The notes under the pieces: generated by a model | Told to the model about the DNA's origin: nothing | Databases searched by the model: none | Seen by the model: only the letters and a program-made list of their open reading frames with translations | Assembly (NCBI RefSeq): GCF_022230955.1 | Contig: NZ_JAKKFI010000083.1 | Coordinates: 45,253-109,252 of the forward strand | Origin: Micromonospora cabrerizensis | GTDB taxonomy: Bacteria; Actinomycetota; Actinomycetes; Mycobacteriales; Micromonosporaceae | Direction: 5' to 3' | DNA length: 64,000 bases | Part shown: positions 35,064 to 42,143 of the stretch, in pieces | How positions within the stretch are numbered: the first letter of the stretch is position 1 | Layout of the letters: every line of letters starts with the position of its first letter | Program-made: the position numbers and the translations under genes

Positions 35064-35213
35064 GAACCGATGATCGGTGGCGATGGACACGCTCTTCTTC
35101 CCCGGCAGAGGTGAACGCGCTCCCGCAGCCGGGGGATGGGCCGCCGGGATGGGCCATGGCACCGGAGCCGAAACCCGCTGGCGGTTCGTCCGCGCACCGA
35201 TGAGCATCAGAGG

Positions 35214-36017
35214 GTGGATCAGCACACGAGCGAGATCATCGACTACTACACCCTGCGCTACCGGGAGGACCAGCGGCTGTCCGCCCGCCCGCAGGCACGA
35301 CTGGAGTGGATCCGCACGGTGCAGCTCCTACGGGATCTCCTGCCCGGCCCGGGTGCCCGTGTCCTGGACATCGGCGGGGGCACCGGCGAGTACGCGAGGG
35401 CCCTCACCGGCGACGGCTACCACGTCCGCCTGGTCGACCTGGTGCCGAGTCACGTGGCGCAGGCGCGCGGCGGGGAGCCTCCCATCGAGGCGCGGGTCGC
35501 CGACGCGCGTGCGCTGCCCGACGACGACGGCGGGTACGACGCGGCGCTGCTCCTGGGCCCCCTCTACCACCTGGTGCGCCGCGCTGACCGGCTACTGGCG
35601 CTGCGGGAGGCCGTCCGGGTCACCCGCCCCGGTGGTCAGGTCGTGGCCGCTGTCATCTCCCGTTTCGCCGGCCCGCTGGACTTCGCCGCCACCGGCCGCC
35701 TCGACGAGCGGCTGCTAGACGAGGCCAGGGACCTGCTGACCGACGGCACCAACGATCCACGCATCGGCTTCACCCATGCCTACTTCCACCGGGTCGAGGA
35801 GATCACCGACGAGTGCGCGGCGGCGGGGCTGACCGATGTCGTCGTACACGGGGTGGAGGGCCCGGCGTGGCCGGCGGCGGAGGCGGCGGCCGGTGGGCCG
35901 GCACAGGACGCGGTCTTCGCCGCGGCGTTGGATCTGGCCCGGCTCTACAGCACCGAGCCGGCGCTGCTCGGGTCGAGCGCGCACCTCCTGGCCGCCGGGC
36001 GCGTCCCGGCGCGCTGA
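35214..36017 (+). CDS. Class I SAM-dependent methyltransferase
   Basis: The protein is 267 aa from GTG 35214 (VDQHTSEIIDYYTLRYRE). The SAM-binding motif I is VLDIGGGTGEYARAL near residue 45, with an acidic residue after the next strand (VRLVDLVP). YDAALLLGPLYHL is motif IV. The substrate cannot be deduced; the arrangement resembles small-molecule methyltransferases. It stands alone between divergent and convergent neighbours. Confidence 0.85.
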   Translation: MDQHTSEIIDYYTLRYREDQRLSARPQARLEWIRTVQLLRDLLPGPGARVLDIGGGTGEYARALTGDGYHVRLVDLVPSHVAQARGGEPPIEARVADARALPDDDGGYDAALLLGPLYHLVRRADRLLALREAVRVTRPGGQVVAAVISRFAGPLDFAATGRLDERLLDEARDLLTDGTNDPRIGFTHAYFHRVEEITDECAAAGLTDVVVHGVEGPAWPAAEAAAGGPAQDAVFAAALDLARLYSTEPALLGSSAHLLAAGRVPAR

Positions 36018-36031
36018 CGGCGGTCAGGCCG

Positions 36032-36823
36032 TCAGGCCGTCAGGCGGCGGATGAGTTTGCGCATGCCGGCCTGCCAGCCGTCCGGGTCCTCGGCGCGGCG
36101 GCGGGCGTAGTCGGCGACCTCCGGGTGCGGCAGGATCAGGAAACGCTCCTCGGCCAAACCGGCGATGGCCGCATCGGCGACCTGGTCCGGGGTGAGCACC
36201 GCACCGGACGCCGCGATCACCCGGGCGCCGAGGTGACCCTCTTCGATCCCTCCGGCGAGCATCGGGGTGTCCACGCCCTGCGGGCAGAGCGCGCTGACCC
36301 GGATGCCGCGGTCCCGGTAGGTGATGGCCAGCCACTCGGCGAACCCCACCGAGGCGTGTTTCGTCGCGGTGTACGCGGCGTCGCCCACCGCCGTCAGCAC
36401 GCCCGCCGCCGAGCAGGTGTGCAGCAGGTGCCCACCGCCCCGGTTGAGCATGCCGGGCAGCACGGCACGGGCCGAGTAGACGTGGGCGAGCACGTTGACC
36501 CGCCACGCCCGGTCCCAGCCGGCGTCGTCGACCTCCACTCCCCCGCCCGTGGTCACCCCCGCGTTGGCGCAGAACAGGTCGATGCGGCCGTAGCGCTCCT
36601 CGGTGTCGGCGACCAGCTCGCGTACCTGCTCCTCGTCGGTGACGTCGAGGGCGATGGGGTGCGCGACCGGGCCGATGGCCTGGGCCACCGCGTCCGCCGC
36701 GTCGGCGTCCAGGTCGGCGACCACCACGGCGGCGGCCCCCTCGGCTGCGAAGCGGCGGCACAACGCCGCCCCGATGCCGCCGGCGCCGCCGGTGACGACC
36801 ACGATCCGGTCGGTGAGGTTCAC
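36032..36823 (-). CDS. Short-chain dehydrogenase/reductase (SDR)
   Basis: The protein is 263 aa from GTG 36823. The dinucleotide-binding motif VVTGGAGGIGAALCRRF lies near residue 9, the NAG motif in FCANAGVTTG, and the catalytic set in HTCSAAG...YTATKHA (Ser, Tyr, Lys). VVVADLDADAADAVA after beta2 suggests NAD rather than NADP preference. The start overlaps the stop of the luciferase-like gene by GTGA, so the two are co-translated and may act on the same substrate. Confidence 0.9.
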   Translation of the reverse strand: MNLTDRIVVVTGGAGGIGAALCRRFAAEGAAAVVVADLDADAADAVAQAIGPVAHPIALDVTDEEQVRELVADTEERYGRIDLFCANAGVTTGGGVEVDDAGWDRAWRVNVLAHVYSARAVLPGMLNRGGGHLLHTCSAAGVLTAVGDAAYTATKHASVGFAEWLAITYRDRGIRVSALCPQGVDTPMLAGGIEEGHLGARVIAASGAVLTPDQVADAAIAGLAEERFLILPHPEVADYARRRAEDPDGWQAGMRKLIRRLTA

Positions 36824-37803
36824 GCGGGCGCTCCTACGGGGTCGGTGCCCAGCTGGGCGATGAGAGTGGTCAGGGCACTCGCGCCGCCGGCGGTCACCTC
36901 GGGGGTGGGCAGCAGCGCGAAGACCGGCACGTCGACCCCGGCGTCGGCGTAGCGGCGCACCTGGGCGCGGCACCGCTCCGGTGAGCCGTGCAGCACCAGG
37001 GCGTCGACCACCTCGTCCGGCACCGCCGCGCTGGCGCCGCGCCGGTCGCCTGCGGCCCAGGCCTCCCACATCGGCGCGAGCGTCTCGTCCCGGCCGAGCC
37101 AGCGGTGGAACTCGGCGTACGCCGGGACGGTGAGGTAGCTGGTGATCAGCCGGCGGCCCAGCGCGCGGGCGTACGTGGCGTCCTCGGTGGGGCAGACGAA
37201 GATGCGGGCGGCGACCTCGAAGCCGGGACGCCGCTCGCCCAGCTCGGCGAGGGCCCGCGGCACGTCGTCGGCGCTGAGCCAGTTGAGGATGACCCCGTCG
37301 GCCTCCGCGCCGGCCAGCCGCAGCATCCCCGGGCGCAGCGCGGCGAGCAGGATCGGCGGCGGCACCGCCGGTGGTCGTTCCAGCGTGAACCGGCGCACGG
37401 TGAACGTCTCGTAGACCTCGTCGACGGTTTCGCCGCGCAGCGCGGCGCGCAGGAAACGCAGGACGTCGCGGGTGCGCCGGAACGGCTCGTCGAACCGCAC
37501 CGCGTTCCAGTCCCGTACGAGGACCGGCGAGGACGCGCCGATGCCGAGCGAGAACCGACCTGGCGCGGCCTCGGCCAACGCCGCCGCGCTCATCGCCAGC
37601 AGGCCGGGGCCCCGGGTGAAGACCGGCGTGATCGCGGTGCCGAGCCGCAGCCGAGGCTGCCAGGCGGCGGCGAGGGCCAGCGGGGTGAACGCGTCGGTCC
37701 CGGCGACCTCGGACGACCAGACGTCGGTGAACCCGGCCCGGTCGAGCGTCGCGTAGACCGCGGCGTGGTCGGCCAGCGGGATGCCGCCCAGCGGTACCGT
37801 CAT
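36820..37803 (-). CDS. LLM-class flavin/F420-dependent oxidoreductase
   Basis: The protein is 327 aa from ATG 37803 (MTVPLGGIPLADHAAVYATL); the frame extends to 37857. Luciferase-like signatures are GFTDVWSSEVAGTDAFTPLA, LRLGTAITPVFTRGPGLLAM and GRFSLGIGASS. Actinobacterial members commonly use F420H2. The reaction and substrate are not deducible. It is first in a two-gene unit with the SDR. Confidence 0.88.
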   Translation of the reverse strand: MTVPLGGIPLADHAAVYATLDRAGFTDVWSSEVAGTDAFTPLALAAAWQPRLRLGTAITPVFTRGPGLLAMSAAALAEAAPGRFSLGIGASSPVLVRDWNAVRFDEPFRRTRDVLRFLRAALRGETVDEVYETFTVRRFTLERPPAVPPPILLAALRPGMLRLAGAEADGVILNWLSADDVPRALAELGERRPGFEVAARIFVCPTEDATYARALGRRLITSYLTVPAYAEFHRWLGRDETLAPMWEAWAAGDRRGASAAVPDEVVDALVLHGSPERCRAQVRRYADAGVDVPVFALLPTPEVTAGGASALTTLIAQLGTDPVGAPA

Positions 37804-37957
37804 GCCCCATCGATTCGTCACCGGTCGATCGTGCCCGTTGACGGGGCACGCGAGCAAGATCCCCGTACTGGGCAGAATCGCCGGTTTCCGGCCGTGCCCA
37901 CCGCCGACGGTGCTACCACTTCACGGTGGACCAAACCGACGGCGCAGGCCGCTGACC

Positions 37958-39178
37958 ATGGGTTCCAGGGCGGCGGGACACCTGGAGCCGGTCCCTGCGG
38001 CGACCACTCCCGGCCGGGCCACCTTCCTGGAACTCTTTTTCGACCTGGTGTACGTCTTCGCGCTCACCCGGATCTCGGCACGCGCGTTCGAGGACCTGAC
38101 CCAGGAACCGGGTCGGGAGCACGGCTGGGGCACGGTCACCGGTGCCGGCAAGACCCTGCTGTTGCTGCTCGCGCTCTGGGCGGTCTGGCAGGGCACCGCC
38201 TGGACGACCAGCCGCTACGACCCGTACAAGGTGCCCCTGCAGACCGTGGTGATCACCGCGTTGGTGTGCAGCATGGTGATGGGGGTGGCGGTCCCCCGGG
38301 CGTTCAGCGAGACCGCGCTGATGTTCGCGGTGGCGTACGTGATCGCGCAGCTCACCCGGCCGTTGATCCTGTCGGTGGCGTTGGGGGCGCACCCGTACCG
38401 CCGGTTGAAGGTGCGCATGGCGGTGGTGTTCGCGTTCAGCGGGGTCTTCTGGATCAGCGGCGCGCTCATGTCCACCAACGTGCAGGTGGTGCTCTGGTCG
38501 TCGGCACTGTTGATCGAGTATGTGGCCGCCCGCTGTGGCTGGCCGGTGCCGGGGCTGGGCCGCTCGACGGTCTCCAAGTGGGAGATCGCCGGGGAGCACC
38601 TGGCCGAGCGGTACCAGCAGTTCTTTCTCGTCGCGCTGGGCGAGACGATCCTGGTGGCGGGTTTCGCGTACAGCATGGGCCCGTTCGAGTCGGGGCACGT
38701 GTGGGCGTTCGCGCTGGCGTTGGCCACCTCGATCATGCTGTGGCGCATCTACGTCCAGCGGGCCGGGCGGATCCTGGGCGAGGCGGTGGTGCAGGCCCGG
38801 CACCCCGCGAACATCGGCCGCTCGGCGGCCGACACCCACCTGCTGATGGTGATCGGTCTCGCCGCCACCGCGATCGGCTACGAGCTGATCATCGAACACC
38901 CCTTGGAGCGGATCCCGGGTGCCTGGTTGGCCATGGTGCTCGGTGGGCCGGCGCTCTTCCTGGCCGGCCGGGCCCGCCTGGAGTACGAGGTGTTCGGGCG
39001 GGTCTCCCCGTCCCGGTGGATCGCCCTCGCGGTGCTGGTGGCGTCGTCGGTGCCGCTGCTGCACCTGCCCGGTGTGATCGCGACCGCTGTCGGGGTGGTG
39101 GTGTTGACCGCGGTCGCGGTGGTCGACGCCCGCCGGGCGCGAGGTGCCCCGCCGGAGCCCGCCGCGACCCCGTTCTGA
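37958..39178 (+). CDS. Low temperature requirement protein A (LtrA) family membrane protein
   Basis: The protein is 406 aa from ATG 37958 (MGSRAAGHLEPVPAATTPGR); upstream codons in the frame overlap the divergent gene's 5' region. The family signature TFLELFFDLVYVFALTRIS is near residue 25, followed by about ten transmembrane helices and AERYQQFFLVALGETILVAG. LtrA proteins were named for a Listeria growth phenotype at low temperature; their biochemical function is unknown. Confidence 0.88.
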   Translation: MGSRAAGHLEPVPAATTPGRATFLELFFDLVYVFALTRISARAFEDLTQEPGREHGWGTVTGAGKTLLLLLALWAVWQGTAWTTSRYDPYKVPLQTVVITALVCSMVMGVAVPRAFSETALMFAVAYVIAQLTRPLILSVALGAHPYRRLKVRMAVVFAFSGVFWISGALMSTNVQVVLWSSALLIEYVAARCGWPVPGLGRSTVSKWEIAGEHLAERYQQFFLVALGETILVAGFAYSMGPFESGHVWAFALALATSIMLWRIYVQRAGRILGEAVVQARHPANIGRSAADTHLLMVIGLAATAIGYELIIEHPLERIPGAWLAMVLGGPALFLAGRARLEYEVFGRVSPSRWIALAVLVASSVPLLHLPGVIATAVGVVVLTAVAVVDARRARGAPPEPAATPF

Positions 39179-39229
39179 GGCGTCGACGCGAGACGATGTC
39201 GTGCCGCCGACGCCGGTTAGTCTCGGCGG

Positions 39230-40093
39230 GTGACCTTCTCGCTCGTCGCCCGCTCCGCCGACGGCCGCCTGCACGGCGTCGCCGTCGCCAGCAAGTTCCT
39301 CGCCGCCGGGGCGCTGGTGCCGGCCGCCGCCGCCGAGGTCGGCGCGCTGGCCACCCAGGCGCACGTCAACCTCGCGTACCGCCCGCAGGGCCTCACCCTG
39401 CTGCGCACCGGTGTGGCCGCCGCCGACGTGGTGGCCGGGCTGGTCGCCGCCGACCCGGAGCGGGAGCACCGCCAGCTCGGCGTCGTGGGGGTCAGCGGTG
39501 CGGGCGCGAGCTGGACCGGGCCGGCCTGCCATCCGTGGGCCGGTGGTCGCACCGGCGACGGCTGGGCCGCGCAGGGCAACGTGCTCACCGGCCCGGAGGT
39601 CGTCGACGCCCTCGGTGACGCCTGGCTGGCCGGGTCGGCGCTGCCGTTCGCCGAGCGGCTGGTGGCCGCGCTGCGGGCCGGAGACCAGGCCGGCGGCGAC
39701 CGGCGGGGTCGGCAGAGCGCCGGCCTGCTGGTGGTCGAGCGGGGCGGCGGGTACGGCGGCACCAGCGACGTGGTGGTCGACCTTCGCGTGGACGACCACC
39801 CGGATCCGGTCGCCGAGCTGGGTCGACTGCTCGCCGTGCACACCATGCTGTTCAGCCGTCCCGACCCGGCCACCCTGCTGGACCTCAGCGGCGCGGTGGC
39901 CGAGGAGGTGGCGGCGTTGCTCGCGGCGCTGGGCCACCCGGTGACCGACGACGGGACGGAGGCAGCGTTGATCTCCTGGGCGGGGTTGGAGAACCTGGAG
40001 GAGCGGCTGGTGCCGGGGCGGATCGACCCGGTCGTCCTGACACACCTGCGCGGCGTCGCCCCGCACGTTCCCGCGCCCCGCTCAGCGAGCTGA
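39230..40093 (+). CDS. DUF1028 family protein (Ntn-hydrolase-like)
   Basis: The protein is 287 aa from GTG 39230. Typical DUF1028 blocks: TFSLVARSADGRLHGVAVAS, ALATQAHVNLAYRPQGLTLL, HRQLGVVGVSG and WAAQGNVLTGPEVVDAL. The family has an Ntn-hydrolase-like fold; its substrate is unknown. The following gene converges with only 7 bases between stops and no visible terminator. Confidence 0.88.
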   Translation: MTFSLVARSADGRLHGVAVASKFLAAGALVPAAAAEVGALATQAHVNLAYRPQGLTLLRTGVAAADVVAGLVAADPEREHRQLGVVGVSGAGASWTGPACHPWAGGRTGDGWAAQGNVLTGPEVVDALGDAWLAGSALPFAERLVAALRAGDQAGGDRRGRQSAGLLVVERGGGYGGTSDVVVDLRVDDHPDPVAELGRLLAVHTMLFSRPDPATLLDLSGAVAEEVAALLAALGHPVTDDGTEAALISWAGLENLEERLVPGRIDPVVLTHLRGVAPHVPAPRSAS

Positions 40094-40100
40094 CCGGGGG

Positions 40101-40982
40101 TCAGCCCTTGACCCGTGGCACCAGTCGGTGCACGACGGTGAGCGCCAGCGCCATCACCACCGCCATCGTGCCGGCGATCCCGGCCGCGCTGCCCGCGTAC
40201 CCGATGAACAGGGGCCGGCGGCTCAACTCGTCCGGCCCGGTGCCGCGCAGTTCGACCAACCAGGCCAGGGCCAGCCCACAGGCGACCAGGGCGAGCACAC
40301 CGCCCAGCCCGAGCACCAGCGCGGCGACCCGGTGCGCGTCGCCGTGCGCGACCTCGGCCTGTTCCCGTTGGGTGACCAGCAGGACCAGCCCGGCCAGCGC
40401 CGCCCAGACGCCTACCACCAGGTAAGCGGCGACCGCGTCGCTGGGCCGGTGCCAACCGGCGGAGAGAGTGGCGACCCCGGCGACGGCGGCGTAACCGGCA
40501 CCGATGAAGGCGCCGACCGCCCGCACCTTGCGGGGCAGGACGAGCATCAGCGCGATGGCCACCGACGCGGCCACCGTCGTGTGCCCGCTGGGCAGGCTGT
40601 TGCCCACCGCGGCGCGCTCCGGGTCGAGGCCGAAGTCGGGCCGGCTCAGCCCGTACTTGAGCAGTTGGGTCGAGACGTTCGCCCCGGCGATCAGCAGTGT
40701 CGCGGTGATGGCGAGGGCGATCCGCCCCCGGATCAGCGCGATGAACCCGATCATCGCGGTGGCGGCCAGCAGGGAGACCACCGACATCGCGTTGAGGATC
40801 CGGTCGACGGGTCCGTCGATGGTGTCCTGCCCGATCCGGTTGCCGGTCAACGCGACAGTGTCCACCCACTGACCGATCTCGGTGTGCACGGCCACCCGCC
40901 AGACGGCGAGGAAGGCGGCCGCCTGGACGAGGGCCAGTACGACCAACCAGACCGCAGTCCAACCCCGTGCCGTCGCGCGCAT
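40101..40982 (-). CDS. PAP2-superfamily membrane phosphatase
   Basis: The protein is 293 aa from ATG 40982 (MRATARGWTAVWLVVLALVQ). PAP2 motifs: KYGLSRPDFG (basic motif, shortened), GNSLPSGHTTVAASVAIA (motif 2 with SGH) and ATLSAGWHRPSDAVAAYLVV (motif 3, HxxSD). About seven transmembrane helices. It probably dephosphorylates a lipid such as undecaprenyl diphosphate or phosphatidic acid at the outer face. Confidence 0.88.
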   Translation of the reverse strand: MRATARGWTAVWLVVLALVQAAAFLAVWRVAVHTEIGQWVDTVALTGNRIGQDTIDGPVDRILNAMSVVSLLAATAMIGFIALIRGRIALAITATLLIAGANVSTQLLKYGLSRPDFGLDPERAAVGNSLPSGHTTVAASVAIALMLVLPRKVRAVGAFIGAGYAAVAGVATLSAGWHRPSDAVAAYLVVGVWAALAGLVLLVTQREQAEVAHGDAHRVAALVLGLGGVLALVACGLALAWLVELRGTGPDELSRRPLFIGYAGSAAGIAGTMAVVMALALTVVHRLVPRVKG

Positions 40983-41068
40983 CCGCACACCGTAGCGGCC
41001 GGTCGCGGCCGACCGATCGGTGGCCCGCCGGCCGTCGCCGGTTAGGTTGTGCCTGAGACGAGGAGGCG

Positions 41069-41806
41069 TTGGTGGGCGGTGCACCGGAGGGCGACAGCGG
41101 CCAGGCCGTACCCCGCCCGGACCAGCGGACGGGTGCCGACGCGGGCCCGGACGGGCCGGCCCGGGCGGAGTCGCTGACGGATCTGCTGGGCGGGCGACGC
41201 GGCGCCATCGACGCCACGCTGCCGCCGCTGGCGTTCGCGGTGGGCTGGCTGCTGGGCGGCGAGTCGCTGTGGGGTGGGGTCGGCGCGGCGCTGGCCGTGG
41301 GCGCGGTGGTGGCCGGCGTACGACTGCGTCGCGGTGACCGCCCGCGCTCGGTGCTGATCGGGATGCTGGCGGTCTGCGTCGCGGCGTTGATCGCGGTGCG
41401 CACCGGCCGGGCCGAGAACTTCTTCCTTCTCCAGGTGCTGTCCAACGCCGCCAGCGCGCTCGCGTGGGCGGTCAGCATCGTGGTGCGCTGGCCGCTGCTC
41501 GGTGTGCTGGTCGGGGCGGTGCTGGGCCAGCGCGCCCGGTGGCGACGGGATCCGGCGCTGCTGCGCGGGTACGGCCGGGCCAGTTGGGTGTGGACGGCGA
41601 CCTACCTGTTGCGGGTCGCGGTGTTCGTGCCGCTCTACCTGGGTGGGCAGGTGCTGGCGCTGGTGGTGGCCCGGGTGGCCCTGACCTGGCCGCTGGTGGC
41701 CGCGGCGCTGGCGTTGAGCTGGGTGGTGCTGCGGCGGTCGTTGCCGGCCGGGCACCCGGGTCTGCGTCATCCGGTCACGGTGGACCCGGTCGCGCCGCCT
41801 CGCTGA
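41069..41806 (+). CDS. DUF3159 family membrane protein
   Basis: The protein is 245 aa. An acidic N-terminal tail is followed by LTDLLGGRRGAIDATLPPLA, then five or six transmembrane helices including FFLLQVLSNAASALAWAVSI and FVPLYLGGQVLALVVARVAL. It matches the DUF3159 pattern common in actinobacteria. Function unknown. A terminator follows at 41863. Confidence 0.82.
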   Translation: MVGGAPEGDSGQAVPRPDQRTGADAGPDGPARAESLTDLLGGRRGAIDATLPPLAFAVGWLLGGESLWGGVGAALAVGAVVAGVRLRRGDRPRSVLIGMLAVCVAALIAVRTGRAENFFLLQVLSNAASALAWAVSIVVRWPLLGVLVGAVLGQRARWRRDPALLRGYGRASWVWTATYLLRVAVFVPLYLGGQVLALVVARVALTWPLVAAALALSWVVLRRSLPAGHPGLRHPVTVDPVAPPR

Positions 41807-41862
41807 CCCGAACGGGACCGGTCGGCGGTGGTCCGGAGTGGGCGGTGGCGGGGCAATAAAGT

Positions 41863-41894
41863 GGAGAGGCCGCCACGGGGGGAGCGGCCTCTCC
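41863..41894 (+). terminator. Terminator after the DUF3159 gene
   Basis: GGAGAGGCCGC (41863-41873) and GCGGCCTCTCC (41884-41894) form a perfect 11-bp stem with a 10-base loop, preceded by an A-rich AATAAAG that could serve as the T-run on the other strand. Confidence 0.8.
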
Positions 41895-42067
41895 GGTGAC
41901 GTACGTTACTCCGTTGCGGACTTCGGCGTGATCCCGTGACGGCCCGAATTTCTGGGCTTTTTCGCGGCTGGCTCCAGTCCGGGCGGTGGGGTGGGCCAGC
42001 CGATCCGCTGCGTCGGCCAGATGGCCGGCCCACCCCGGCCTGACCGTGGGTGTCAGGCCGTCCGCCG

Positions 42068-42137
42068 GCCCGGGTCCGTCGTTCTCCGGACCCGGGCGGT
42101 TCCCGGGGTGGGCGCGGTCCACGCCACCCACCCCGGG
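42068..42137 (-). terminator. Double hairpin terminator of the GH48 gene
   Basis: Two perfect 11-bp stems lie in tandem just past the GH48 stop: GCCCGGGTCCG/CGGACCCGGGC (42068-42078 and 42087-42097) and CCCGGGGTGGG/CCCACCCCGGG (42102-42112 and 42127-42137). The remaining ~170 bases back to 41895 hold no gene I can see. Confidence 0.8.
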
Positions 42138-42143
42138 TCGTCG

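Noticed and set aside
36018..36050. Repeated GTCAGGCC units after the methyltransferase gene
   Set aside because: Only about three 8-base copies; too short to interpret beyond chance or slippage.
37913..40066. Long leftward frame opposite LtrA and DUF1028
   Set aside because: Composition is His/Gln/Arg-rich and motif-free, as expected of an antisense shadow.
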